A DNA stretch of 64,000 bases from UBA8752 sp965657965 (lineage in GTDB: Bacteria; Bacteroidota; Bacteroidia; Flavobacteriales_D; Sanyastnellaceae), in NCBI GenBank assembly GCA_965657965.1, contig CBFHQM010000001.1, positions 269,862-333,861 of the forward strand, in the 5' to 3' direction. Shown piece by piece: positions 49,704-58,547 of the stretch. Position numbers and translations under genes: made by a program. The notes beneath the pieces are model-generated. The model worked only from the letters and a program-made list of their open reading frames with translations, ran no database searches and was not told the DNA's origin. Each line of letters begins with the position of its first letter. Position 1 is the stretch's first letter.

Positions 49704-50889
49704 ATGCCCTTCTACCAGCAACGCGGGCAGGTTCCGCACAAGCGCCACACCCAATTCGCAAAGCCCGACGGCACCCTGCACCACGAGCAGCTGTTTGGGA
49801 CCATTGGGTTTGTGGGCATGAGTTCTCTCTTGTACCACTTGTATCCTCCGACCATGGTCCGAGAGGTGTCCTCTCCGGTGGACATGCGCCCCACAGAGGG
49901 ACGTAAAAGAAAACATCACTTCGAGACGGGTTCCAGGTTTTCAAGCCCCCTCTTCGGGTCACGCCTTGGATGCGCGCGTGCCGATGATGTTCAATTCTGA
50001 CTGCACCATTTCCATTGCCCGTCCAACCGAATCTGACCCCGCCGATCGATTCTACAAAAATGCCGATGCCGATGAAGTCGTCTTCATCCACGACGGTGAA
50101 GGGGTCTTGGAGACCATGTTTGGCGACCTCCCCTATGGCCCTGGAGATTATTTGGTGATTCCCCGAGGCGTCATTCATCGCTGGTCGCCCCAAAGCGGGT
50201 CCGCCCAGCGTTGGCTGGTGGTGGAAAGCTCCGACCCTGTGGTGACTCCCAAGCGTTACCGCAACCATTTTGGTCAGTTGCTCGAGCACAGTCCATTTTG
50301 CGAGCGGGACATCCGCACGCCCGAATGGAAGGAGGCGGTAGACAAAGAAGGAAAGTTTCCCATTGACATCCGAAAAGAGGGCATGATGCACACGGTCACG
50401 TATGGCCGTCACCCCTTCGACGTTGTGGGATGGGATGGGTACCACTTCCCTTATGCCTTCTCTATTCACGACTTTGAGCCCATCACCGGCCGCGTGCACC
50501 AGCCCCCTCCGGTTCACCAAACCTTTGAAACCAATGGGTTTGTGATCTGTAGCTTTTGCCCAAGATTGTATGATTACCATCCTGAGGCCATTCCCGCCCC
50601 ATACAACCACAGCAACATCGATTCAGACGAAGTGCTGTACTATGTCGAGGGCAACTTCATGAGCCGAAAAGGCATTTCTCGTGGCGACCTCACCCTCCAC
50701 CCCGGCGGGATTCCTCACGGCCCCCATCCTGGAACCTACGAAGGCTCCATTGGCAAGTCCGAAACCGCGGAACTTGCAGTAATGGTCGACACCTTTCGTC
50801 CACTGCGTTTGACTCAAGCCGCTTTGGACATCGAAGACCGCAATTACCATCAAAGTTGGATGGGTTACACCCCAACGAACATCGACTGA
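49704..50889 (+). CDS. hmgA: Homogentisate 1,2-dioxygenase, interrupted by a one-base frameshift
   Basis: Fe(II) enzyme opening the ring of homogentisate to maleylacetoacetate in tyrosine catabolism. The N-terminus (ATG 49704, MPFYQQRGQVPHKRHTQF, then LFGTIGFVGMSSLLYH) is in one frame up to about 49890. The rest, with ENITSRRVPGFQAPSSG, GDYLVIPRGVIHRW, PPVHQTFET and HNNIDSDEVLYY-like residues (read as HSNIDSDEVLYYVEG), is in the +1 frame to 50889. Deleting one C from CCCC at 49889-49892 restores a continuous protein of about 394 residues. The Fe-ligand His/Glu-containing segments are intact, so a sequencing or assembly error is more likely than decay. It lies nine bases before hppD, the preceding step of the pathway. 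Confidence 0.85.
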
Positions 50890-50897
50890 ACCCTGCA

Positions 50898-52037
50898 ATG
50901 AACATGGATCAAACGTCACCTCAACCCGAGATCACGGTCCCGGATGCTCAAGACTTTCTGCCCTTGCTCGGCACCGACCACATCGAACTGATTGTCGGGA
51001 ATGCGAAGCAAAGCGCGTACTACTACATGAACGCATGGGGGTTCCAACCCCTGGCTTATCGAGGACTTGAAACAGGCAGTGCCGAAAGCGTCAGCTATGT
51101 GCTTCGCCAGGACAAAATCACCCTCGTATTGACCACACCGATTGTGGCCAACGGCCCTTTGAATGACCACTTGAACCGACACGGAGATGGCGTCAAAGCC
51201 GTTGCCCTGTGGGTGGACGATGCCGCGAAAAGCTGGAGAGAAACCACCTCGCGCGGCGCCGTGAGTGCCTTCGAACCTGAAACCCGAAAAGACGGGGAGG
51301 GAGAGGTCGTACTCAGCGGCATCGAAACCTACGGGGACACCATCCACGTTTTTGTGGAGCGCAAAGCCTACAGTGGTGTCTTCCTTCCCGGTTATCAAAC
51401 TTGGAATCCAAAAGGAGGCGCTTCCTCCTTGGGGCTCAAATACATTGACCACATGGTGGGCAACGTGGGATGGGGCGAAATGAACACTTGGTGTGAATTC
51501 TATGCCAAAGTCATGGGGTTTGCCCAATTGGTTTCGTTCGACGACAAAGACATCTCCACGGAATACACGGCTTTGATGTCGAAGGTGATGAGCAACGGCA
51601 ATGGCCGCATCAAATTCCCAATCAATGAACCTGCCGAAGGCAAGAAAAAGTCGCAAATCGAAGAGTACATCGACTTCTATCAAGGCGCCGGTGTCCAGCA
51701 CATTGCCGTGGCCACAGACGACATCATCACCACCGTAACCGAATTGCAGCGTCGGGGCATCGAATTTTTACAAGTACCAAAGAGCTACTACGACGACTTA
51801 CTCGACCGCGTGGGCGCCATTGATGAAGACCTCGCTCCTCTCAGGGAGCTGGGCATCTTGGTGGACCGCGACGACGAGGGCTACTTGCTGCAGATTTTTA
51901 CGCGTCCAGTGGTCGACCGACCCACCATGTTCTTCGAGATCATCCAGCGCAAGGGTGCCCAAAGCTTTGGCAAAGGGAACTTTAAGGCATTGTTTGAGGC
52001 CATCGAACGGGAGCAAGCTCTCCGTGGCACACTCTGA
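50898..52037 (+). CDS. hppD: 4-hydroxyphenylpyruvate dioxygenase
   Basis: Converts 4-hydroxyphenylpyruvate to homogentisate, the substrate of the upstream gene product. The start is ATG 50898; 379 residues. Two vicinal-oxygen-chelate domains are visible: an N-terminal one with TDHIELIVGNAKQSAYYY, and a catalytic one with YIDHMVGNV (His ligand), GVQHIAVAT (His ligand) and TMFFEIIQR (Glu ligand). The remainder QIFTRPVVDRPT and the C-terminal FGKGNFKALFEAIE helix are typical of the family. The adjacent ABC ATPase GTG lies inside its 3' end (overlap 52024-52037). Confidence 0.97.
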   Translation: MNMDQTSPQPEITVPDAQDFLPLLGTDHIELIVGNAKQSAYYYMNAWGFQPLAYRGLETGSAESVSYVLRQDKITLVLTTPIVANGPLNDHLNRHGDGVKAVALWVDDAAKSWRETTSRGAVSAFEPETRKDGEGEVVLSGIETYGDTIHVFVERKAYSGVFLPGYQTWNPKGGASSLGLKYIDHMVGNVGWGEMNTWCEFYAKVMGFAQLVSFDDKDISTEYTALMSKVMSNGNGRIKFPINEPAEGKKKSQIEEYIDFYQGAGVQHIAVATDDIITTVTELQRRGIEFLQVPKSYYDDLLDRVGAIDEDLAPLRELGILVDRDDEGYLLQIFTRPVVDRPTMFFEIIQRKGAQSFGKGNFKALFEAIEREQALRGTL

Positions 52038-53682
52038 ACATCCCCATGCTGCCCTTCTTTGGGATGGGCTGAGCTTGGACATCGGGGGAAACCGCATTCT
52101 CCGAGGGGTCACCCTGTCGGTGGCTCCGGGAGAAACTTTGGCCCTGGTTGGCGAGAGTGGTTCGGGCAAAACCATGTGCTGCATGGCGGCTTTGGGCCTC
52201 TTGCCGGAGGGCGCTGTGCTCACATCCGGGAAAATCGTCGGGCTTGGAAAAACTTGGGCAACCGCAGGAAACGAACCCCTGCATCCCGTTCCCAGAGGAA
52301 GCCGTGTGGCCATGGTCTTCCAAGAACCCATGACCAGCCTGAACCCCACGATGCGTTGTGGGACACAATTGACTGAGGTCATTCGGCGCCATCAAAATGG
52401 CACGCCCGCCGAAGCCAAACTGCAGGCAGAAGCTCTGCTGAAAGAAGTCCAAATCCCCGACACGAAAAGGGCGCTTCGCGCTTACCCACACGAGCTGTCC
52501 GGCGGGCAAAAACAACGGGTACTCATCGCCATGGCTTTGGCCAATGGTCCCGACATTCTGCTGGCCGACGAGCCCACCACTGCTCTCGACAGCACCTTGC
52601 GTCGTGACTTGCTCGATCTTCTCAAGGCACTNNNNNNNNNNNNNNNNNNNNNNNNNNNNNNNNNNNNNNNNNNNNNNNNNNNNNNNNNNNNNNNNNNNNN
52701 NNNNNNNNNNNNNNNNNNNNNNNNNNNNNNNNNNNNNNNNNNNNNNNNNNNNNNNNNNNNNNNNNNNNNNNNNNNNNNNNNNNNNNNNNNNNNNNNNNNN
52801 NNNNNNNNNNNNNNNNNNNNNNNNNNNNNNNNNNNNNNNNNNNNNNNNNNNNNNNNNNNNNNNNNNNNNNNNNNNNNNNNNNNNNNNNNNNNNNNNNNNN
52901 NNNNNNNNNNNNNNNNNNNNNNNNNNNNNNNNNNNNNNNNNNNNNNNNNNNNNNNNNNNNNNNNNNNNNNNNNNNNNNNNNNNNNNNNNNNNNNNNNNNN
53001 NNNNNNNNNNNNNNNNNNNNNNNNNNNNNNNNNNNNNNNNNNNNNNNNNNNNNNNNNNNNNNNNNNNNNNNNNNNNNNNNNNNNNNNNNNNNNNNNNNNN
53101 NNNNNNNNNNNNNNNNNNNNNNNNNNNNNNNNNNNNNNNNNNNNNNNNNNNNNNNNNNNNNNNNNNNNNNNNNNNNNNNNNNNNNNNNNNNNNNNNNNNN
53201 NNNNNNNNNNNNNNNNNNNNNNNNNNNNNNNNNNNNNNNNNNNNNNNNNNNNNNNNNNNNNNNNNNNNNNNNNNNNNNNNNNNNNNNNNNNNNNNNNNNN
53301 NNNNNNNNNNNNNNNNNNNNNNNNNNNNNNNNNNNNNNNNNNNNNNNNNNNNNNNNNNNNNNNNNNNNNNNNNNNNNNNNNNNNNNNNNNNNNNNNNNNN
53401 NNNNNNNNNNNNNNNNNNNNNNNNNNNNNNNNNNNNNNNNNNNNNNNNNNNNNNNNNNNNNNNNNNNNNNNNNNNNNNNNNNNNNNNNNNNNNNNNNNNN
53501 NNNNNNNNNNNNNNNNNNNNNNNNNNNNNNNNNNNNNNNNNNNNNNNNNNNNNNNNNNNNNNNNNNNNNNNNNNNNNNNNGGGCGCATTGTCGAGGAAGG
53601 AGATTCCGATGCCATTTGGTCCACACCTCACCACCCGGTAACCCGGAGACTTCAGGCCGCAGGAGGCGGTTCGATTGATTAA
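52024..53682 (+). CDS. Peptide-type ABC transporter ATP-binding protein, probably tandem ATPase; 949-N gap inside
   Basis: The 5' part (residues 1-203) has Walker A GESGSGKT, Q-loop MVFQEPMTSLNP, signature LSGGQKQRVLIAMAL and Walker B ILLADEPTTALD: the DppD/OppD class, marked by MTSLNP and TTALD. After the gap the same frame ends with GRIVEEGDSDAIWSTPHHP followed by RRLQAAGG, the C-terminal motif of a DppF/OppF-type ATPase. If the gap length is correct the product is about 552 residues, which fits a fused two-ATPase protein like YejF or GsiA. The start is GTG 52024, inside the hppD end. Likely an oligopeptide importer subunit; no permease or binding protein is nearby. Confidence 0.8.
   Translation: MAHSEHPHAALLWDGLSLDIGGNRILRGVTLSVAPGETLALVGESGSGKTMCCMAALGLLPEGAVLTSGKIVGLGKTWATAGNEPLHPVPRGSRVAMVFQEPMTSLNPTMRCGTQLTEVIRRHQNGTPAEAKLQAEALLKEVQIPDTKRALRAYPHELSGGQKQRVLIAMALANGPDILLADEPTTALDSTLRRDLLDLLKAXXXXXXXXXXXXXXXXXXXXXXXXXXXXXXXXXXXXXXXXXXXXXXXXXXXXXXXXXXXXXXXXXXXXXXXXXXXXXXXXXXXXXXXXXXXXXXXXXXXXXXXXXXXXXXXXXXXXXXXXXXXXXXXXXXXXXXXXXXXXXXXXXXXXXXXXXXXXXXXXXXXXXXXXXXXXXXXXXXXXXXXXXXXXXXXXXXXXXXXXXXXXXXXXXXXXXXXXXXXXXXXXXXXXXXXXXXXXXXXXXXXXXXXXXXXXXXXXXXXXXXXXXXXXXXXXXXXXXXXXXXXXXXXXXXXXXXXXXXXXXXXXXXXXXXXXXXXXXGRIVEEGDSDAIWSTPHHPVTRRLQAAGGGSID
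52632..53580. other. Assembly gap (949 N) inside the ABC ATPase gene
   Basis: Run of N. Flanking sequence is in one frame across it. The missing part should hold the end of the first ATPase and most of the second, including its own Walker motifs. Confidence 0.99.
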
Positions 53683-53691
53683 TTTCGAGCC

Positions 53692-54465
53692 ATGTCTTCG
53701 ACACCCCTCGTCACCGAGACCATGCATGGCTCCGTGGCCTGTTGGACCCTCCAACGCCCCAAACAACTGAATGCCCTCAATGCAGCGCTCATTGCTGAGC
53801 TTGGCGAGAGGGTAGAAACCGTTCAACAACGCCAAGATGTGCGTTGCGTGATCCTCACCGGCTCTGGCGAAAAAGCTTTTGTTGCAGGCGCCGACATCAA
53901 AGAATTTGCCGACTTCAATGGCACCCAAGGCAGACAACTTGCCGAGCAAGGACAACGCACGTTGTTTGACGCCATTGCCCTCTCCCGAACGCCCTTCATT
54001 GCCGCCATTGGTGGGTTTGCCCTCGGTGGTGGTCTAGAACTCGCATTGGCTTGTCACATGCGGGTGGCTTCAGACAACGCCCGCATGGGCCTGCCCGAAG
54101 TAACCCTAGGGTTGATTCCCGGATACGGCGGGACGCAGCGATTGGCCCGCATCATTGGCACCGGAAGGGCCATGGACATGATTTTGACAGCAAGAATGGT
54201 TCAGGCAGATGAGGCCCTCGCCTCAGGACTGGTTAGCCGAGTGGTTCCTCGTGAAGCGCTCATGGATGCCGCGCTTGACATGGCCAAGCCTCTGACCAGA
54301 AACAGCCCCAACGCTCTGGCCGCCGCCATTCGCAGCGTGCAATCCAGCGGCTCTAGGGAAGGGTTCGAAGTTGAAATTGACCAGTTCGGTCGGTGCTTTG
54401 AACACCCCGACTTCAAGGAGGGAGTAGACGCCTTCCTCAACAAGCGCAAGCCTGATTTCTCGTGA
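53692..54465 (+). CDS. Enoyl-CoA hydratase/isomerase (crotonase) family protein
   Basis: Crotonase-fold enzyme of 257 residues, hydrating 2-enoyl-CoA in fatty-acid or amino-acid oxidation. The oxyanion-hole segments AFVAGADIKEF and GFALGGGLELALAC are intact, and the two catalytic glutamates of hydratases are present at Glu116 and Glu136 (GLPEVTLGLIPGYGGTQRL), favouring a true hydratase over isomerases that keep only one. The gene follows the ABC ATPase after nine bases and starts a run of closely packed genes through feoB. The substrate chain length cannot be told. Confidence 0.93.
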   Translation: MSSTPLVTETMHGSVACWTLQRPKQLNALNAALIAELGERVETVQQRQDVRCVILTGSGEKAFVAGADIKEFADFNGTQGRQLAEQGQRTLFDAIALSRTPFIAAIGGFALGGGLELALACHMRVASDNARMGLPEVTLGLIPGYGGTQRLARIIGTGRAMDMILTARMVQADEALASGLVSRVVPREALMDAALDMAKPLTRNSPNALAAAIRSVQSSGSREGFEVEIDQFGRCFEHPDFKEGVDAFLNKRKPDFS

Positions 54466-54467
54466 CC

Positions 54468-54935
54468 ATGAGCGCTGAAAATTCCCGCCCAGTTGTGGTC
54501 CGTGTGGCCAACATCGGTCAAGACCCCCTTCCAACCTATGCCACCAGCCAAAGCGCCGGCCTCGACCTGCGCGCAAGGTTAGATGGCCCGGTGGTACTCG
54601 AGCCAGGGGAACGCAAGCTGGTCCCCAGTGGACTGCACATCGAACTGCCTGAGGGACACGAAGCGCAGGTGAGACCCCGCAGCGGATTGGCCTACAAACA
54701 CGGGGTTTCTGTGTTGAACGCACCCGGCACCATCGACGCCGACTATCGCGGCGAAGTGGGCGTGTTGCTCATCAACCACAGCCAAACGGCCTTCACCCTT
54801 CGGCCCGGAGAGCGAATCGCCCAGCTCGTGGTGGCCCCCTACTCTCGGGTAGAGTGGTCTCCCGTAGAACAACCTGCTGAATTGGCCCTCACCCAACGCG
54901 GTGAAGGTGGATTTGGCCATACCGGAACTTCATGA
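54468..54935 (+). CDS. dut: dUTP diphosphatase
   Basis: Hydrolyses dUTP to dUMP, keeping uracil out of DNA. All five trimeric dUTPase motifs are visible: SAGLDLRA, RPRSGLAYKHGV, GTIDADYRGEVGV, ERIAQLVV and the C-terminal P-loop-like RGEGGFGHTG. The start is ATG 54468; a GTG at 54462 overlaps the crotonase stop (GTGA) and would add two residues. Its own stop overlaps the next ATG (54932-54935). Confidence 0.97.
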   Translation: MSAENSRPVVVRVANIGQDPLPTYATSQSAGLDLRARLDGPVVLEPGERKLVPSGLHIELPEGHEAQVRPRSGLAYKHGVSVLNAPGTIDADYRGEVGVLLINHSQTAFTLRPGERIAQLVVAPYSRVEWSPVEQPAELALTQRGEGGFGHTGTS

Positions 54936-55933
54936 ACCTCATCATTCCCATGGCCGGACGGGGCAGTCGCCTCCGCCCACACACGTTGACAGTGCCAAAG
55001 CCCCTGGTGAGCGTTGCGGGCAAGCCCATTGTACAGCGGTTGGTAGAGGACCTCGCAGCCATGACCCCGCGTCAATTCGACAACATTGCCTTCATCATTG
55101 GTGATTTCGGGCCACAGGTCGAGCAGGATCTCCTGGATCTGGCCGCGTCACTCGGTGCCAAAGGGCACATCCGACATCAAGATCAGCCCCTGGGCACAGC
55201 GCATGCAGTGTGGTGCGCCCAAGAGTTTCTAGAGGGAGAGGCCGTGGTGGCTTTTGCCGACACCCTGTTTCGGGCGGACTTTAACCTCGACGACGGCTCG
55301 GATGGTCACCTGTTTGTGAAGCGCATCGATGACCCACGACAATTCGGCGTGGTCGTGCTCAACGAAGACGGCGTCATCAAAGAATATGCAGAAAAGCCGG
55401 AAACGCCCGTTTCAGACCTGGCGATGATTGGCATTTATCACTTCAAAGACGCGGCGGGACTCAAAAGAGAAATCGGCGCATTGATCGAAAGCGGGGCGCA
55501 AAAAGGCGGAGAATACCAGCTTCCTGATGCCTTGAGGGCGTTGACCGAGCAAGGCGTTCGGTTCATGCCCGGAGAAGTTGACGCGTGGATGGACTGTGGC
55601 AACCGCCAAGTCACCGTGGAGACCAATGGCCGCGTTTTGGACTTCATGGGGGATGCCGCTCAAGTTCACGAAGGGGCCACTGTAGAACATTGCAAAATTT
55701 TGCCCCCTTGCGAAATCTTGCCCGGCGCAGTACTGCGACATTCTGTGGTGGGGCCCCGTGTCACCATCGGAGCGGGAACGGTCATTGAACGCAGCAACAT
55801 CCAGGACAGCCTGATCGGAGAACACACCCACATAGAAGGAGCTTATCTCAAGGGAGCCATGATTGGGAGCCACGCCAAAGTCCTTCGAAAGGCCGAGGAC
55901 CTGAGTCTTGGAGATTTCAGTGAAATTCAATGA
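54932..55933 (+). CDS. Sugar-phosphate nucleotidyltransferase with left-handed beta-helix
   Basis: Protein of 333 residues. The N-terminal nucleotidyltransferase domain (about 1-225) has PMAGRGSRLRPHTLTVPKPLV, the pyrophosphorylase signature, DQPLGTAHAVW, FADTLF (metal-binding Asp), EYAEKP and MIGIYHF. The C-terminal part (about 240-315) has hexapeptide repeats of a left-handed beta-helix (VVGPRVTIGAGTVIERSNI). RmlA/GlmU-like, making an NDP-sugar for cell-wall or surface glycans; the exact sugar is unknown. Linked by ATGA overlaps to dut upstream and the TPR lipoprotein downstream. Confidence 0.9.
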   Translation: MNLIIPMAGRGSRLRPHTLTVPKPLVSVAGKPIVQRLVEDLAAMTPRQFDNIAFIIGDFGPQVEQDLLDLAASLGAKGHIRHQDQPLGTAHAVWCAQEFLEGEAVVAFADTLFRADFNLDDGSDGHLFVKRIDDPRQFGVVVLNEDGVIKEYAEKPETPVSDLAMIGIYHFKDAAGLKREIGALIESGAQKGGEYQLPDALRALTEQGVRFMPGEVDAWMDCGNRQVTVETNGRVLDFMGDAAQVHEGATVEHCKILPPCEILPGAVLRHSVVGPRVTIGAGTVIERSNIQDSLIGEHTHIEGAYLKGAMIGSHAKVLRKAEDLSLGDFSEIQ

Positions 55934-57651
55934 AGCAACACCTCTCTTCTTTCTCGCTGTTGGGCTGTCTGGTCCTGATGTTCATCGCGCCTGGTTGTGC
56001 GGTGATGGGCGGCGCCGGCAAGACCGACGCTGGCGATAGAGGTGTCAACAGCGCGTTTCACAGCGCATACTACCGCGCTCAAGTCGCCAAAATCAAAGGG
56101 GACCAAGAGGGGGCCAAAGAAGCCTTCCTTTCCTGTTTGGACGCCGACCCCGAAGCCGCGGTCGTTCACTTTGAATTGGCCCGCTTGGAACGTGCTGCAA
56201 ATCAGTGGAGTGCCGCACTGGCCGCCGCTGAACAAGCTGTGGTTTTTGATGGAAACAACCCGTGGTATTACCGTGAAGTCGCAGAAATCTGCATCGAGCT
56301 CGGAGACATGGACAAGGCGGATGCGGCCTTGAGTTGGCTCCTCGAAAACAAGCCAGAGGAAGACATTGCCGCTCAAATGCTGCTCGACTTGCGCATTGCA
56401 CAGGGCGACTTGCGCGGCGCCCTCGATGTCGTGGACGTTTTGGAGAGAGAATGGGGACCCGACCCGGAGTGGGACTTTGAACGCCACCGCCTCCACATGT
56501 CTGTTGGGGACATCGACGCCGGCTTAGAGGATCTACAACGCCTCGAACAAGACTTCCCGAATGTGGTAGAAGCGCCCCTTCAGCGGTCCAGGATTTTGCA
56601 AACCTTGCAACGCACAGAGGAGGCCGAAGCCGTGCTGTCCAACGCCCTATTGCGGAACAACAACGGCCGCCTCCATTTGGAATGGGCCGGACTGCTCACA
56701 CAACGTGGCGACACCGACGGGGCCCGCGCCCATGTGCGCTTGGCCTTCTCTTCGAATGAAGTCCCACTGGCCGAAAAAGTCGACATCGCCTGGCGTTATG
56801 TCGAGCTCTCCGAAATCCAACAGGAACTTCAACCCGAATCGCAAGAATTGGTGTCGCTTTTGATCGGCATCCATCCAGATTCAGCTGAGCCCTTCGAACT
56901 CCAGGCTGCGCTCTTGAGCATGGCCGGAGACGCGGTCGGTGCTTTGTCCGCTTTGGAAACTGCCCTTGAACTCAATCCCAACTCCCCTGAGCGGTGGCTC
57001 GACGCATGCCAGTTGGCCATCGACTTGAAGCAATGGCCCGGGGTGGATGCGCTCTCTGAACGGGCAGCAACCTTGTTTCCCAACTTGCCGGTATTCCCCT
57101 ACTTCCGTGGCATCGCCAAAATGGAACAAGACGACAACCGCGGGGCAGAACGCCAACTCAAAATGGCCCGAAATCTGATTGTCGATCGGCCTGGTTTTGA
57201 GTCAGACGTGTTGACTTCTCTGGCACAGATCGCACACGATACTGGCGACAATGCGGCCTCCGACCAATGGTACGAGCAAGCCATCGAAGCCAACCCGCAG
57301 AACATCCTTGCGCTGAACAATTACGCCTACTACTTGGCCGTTCGCAGCCAAAAACTTGAGCGCGCGGTGGAGTGTGCGGCCCGCGTGGTCGAGCTGTCTC
57401 CAGGAGAGGCCAATTTTGAAGACACTTACGCTTGGGCACTGCACCAATCAGGAGAGCATGCCGAGGCCCTCACATGGATTGAGTTGGCCTTGTACCACGA
57501 AGGAGACGAGCCCAGCGCCAACGTACTCGAGCATGCGGGCGACATTCTCGCCGCTTTGGGCAAAATGTCAGAAGCCCAGGCGCGTTGGCAACAGGCCCTC
57601 GACGCCGGTGGAGAGGCCAACCGAATTCAAGAGAAGTTGAACGGACAATGA
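55930..57651 (+). CDS. TPR-repeat lipoprotein
   Basis: Lipoprotein of 573 residues with signal sequence LVLMFIAPGC (lipidation Cys about 23). The mature part is a chain of tetratricopeptide helices from about residue 40 to 560, e.g. AYYRAQVAKIKGDQEGAKEAF, split here, and NNYAYYLAVRSQKLERAVECA. It has no enzymatic motif. As an outer-membrane or periplasmic TPR scaffold it may assemble partners encoded next door: a DUF4292 lipoprotein and an EnvC-like protein follow at once. ATGA overlaps on both sides (55930-55933 and 57648-57651). Similar order is, to my knowledge, conserved in Bacteroidota. Confidence 0.9.
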   Translation: MKQHLSSFSLLGCLVLMFIAPGCAVMGGAGKTDAGDRGVNSAFHSAYYRAQVAKIKGDQEGAKEAFLSCLDADPEAAVVHFELARLERAANQWSAALAAAEQAVVFDGNNPWYYREVAEICIELGDMDKADAALSWLLENKPEEDIAAQMLLDLRIAQGDLRGALDVVDVLEREWGPDPEWDFERHRLHMSVGDIDAGLEDLQRLEQDFPNVVEAPLQRSRILQTLQRTEEAEAVLSNALLRNNNGRLHLEWAGLLTQRGDTDGARAHVRLAFSSNEVPLAEKVDIAWRYVELSEIQQELQPESQELVSLLIGIHPDSAEPFELQAALLSMAGDAVGALSALETALELNPNSPERWLDACQLAIDLKQWPGVDALSERAATLFPNLPVFPYFRGIAKMEQDDNRGAERQLKMARNLIVDRPGFESDVLTSLAQIAHDTGDNAASDQWYEQAIEANPQNILALNNYAYYLAVRSQKLERAVECAARVVELSPGEANFEDTYAWALHQSGEHAEALTWIELALYHEGDEPSANVLEHAGDILAALGKMSEAQARWQQALDAGGEANRIQEKLNGQ

Positions 57652-58547
57652 GGCAAGTGGGCTTTTTTCTGATGGTGTTGGTCCTGGCAACAGGCTGCAA
57701 CAACATGCGCCGCTTGGAGCGTGGAAAGCCCATTCGTTCAGAAGGTTCTGGTGCCATTATCCGAAAGCACCAAACCACCATGGCCAACACCAACTGGGTG
57801 GCCATGCGCTTGCAAGTGGACGCCAACTCGAATGGCGATCGAAACGCCTTCAAAGTCAACACCCGGATGAAACGAGACTCGTGCGTTTGGATGAGCATTA
57901 CGCCGGCATTGGGTGTGGAAGCGGCGCGGCTCATGTTTACCGTCGACTCCGTCAAGTTCTTCTCCAAAATCCCCGGAAATCGGTTTGCCTACATCGGCAA
58001 CTATGCAGCCTTTGACAGCCTGTTGGGCACCAACATCAACTTTGACATGATTCAACGCATTCTCCTTGGAGAAGCCGTCGGACTCGAAGACGAGGACAGC
58101 AAATACATCAGCAAAGTAGATGGTCGAGAACACCTGCTGATCAACAAATACAAGCGCCGCGTTCGGCGTTTAACCGGGGTCAAGGAGAAGGAGATTTCGC
58201 CCAACGACAGCTTATCTGTGGAAGTCAGTGCCGCCGTTCAAGAACGGGTCATCAACCGTTCTGACGACGAGGACCTTTTGGTGAAGCGGTACTGGTTTGA
58301 CGGGTTTGGTTACCAATTGACCCGCACACGTTTCGACGACCTGTATTGGGGCCGCTCCATCGAAATTAGCCATGGCAGTTTTGAGCCTGAAGCCGGCGGT
58401 TGGATTCCACACAAGACAAGCATCACCATTGCTTCTCCAGAGGCGTCCCACCAAATCAAAATGGAGATTTCCAGGGCGAAATTTGGGAAGCCCTACCCCA
58501 TGCCCTTCAACATTCCAAAGGACATCGAATACCGTGATGGCATTTGA
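57648..58547 (+). CDS. DUF4292 lipoprotein
   Basis: Lipoprotein of 299 residues, starting at ATG 57648 (MRQVGFFLMVLV) with lipidation motif LATGC (Cys about 17). The body is beta-rich with VAMRLQVDANSNGDRNAFKVN, then MKRDSCVWMSITPALGVEAAR and FDSLLGTNINFDMIQRILLG; its general layout resembles LolA/LolB-like lipoprotein carriers, which is inference. It belongs to DUF4292, known in Bacteroidota beside TPR and M23 genes. It overlaps the TPR gene by ATGA and the EnvC-like gene by 11 bases. Function not established. Confidence 0.85.
   Translation: MRQVGFFLMVLVLATGCNNMRRLERGKPIRSEGSGAIIRKHQTTMANTNWVAMRLQVDANSNGDRNAFKVNTRMKRDSCVWMSITPALGVEAARLMFTVDSVKFFSKIPGNRFAYIGNYAAFDSLLGTNINFDMIQRILLGEAVGLEDEDSKYISKVDGREHLLINKYKRRVRRLTGVKEKEISPNDSLSVEVSAAVQERVINRSDDEDLLVKRYWFDGFGYQLTRTRFDDLYWGRSIEISHGSFEPEAGGWIPHKTSITIASPEASHQIKMEISRAKFGKPYPMPFNIPKDIEYRDGI

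Noticed and set aside
49702..50610. Minus-strand frame of 302 residues over hmgA
   Set aside because: Antisense to a clear homogentisate dioxygenase; no similarity to known proteins seen.
52632..53580. Two separate ABC ATPase genes split by the gap
   Set aside because: The frame is the same on both sides and the total fits a fused tandem ATPase, so one gene is simpler; it remains unproven until the gap is closed.
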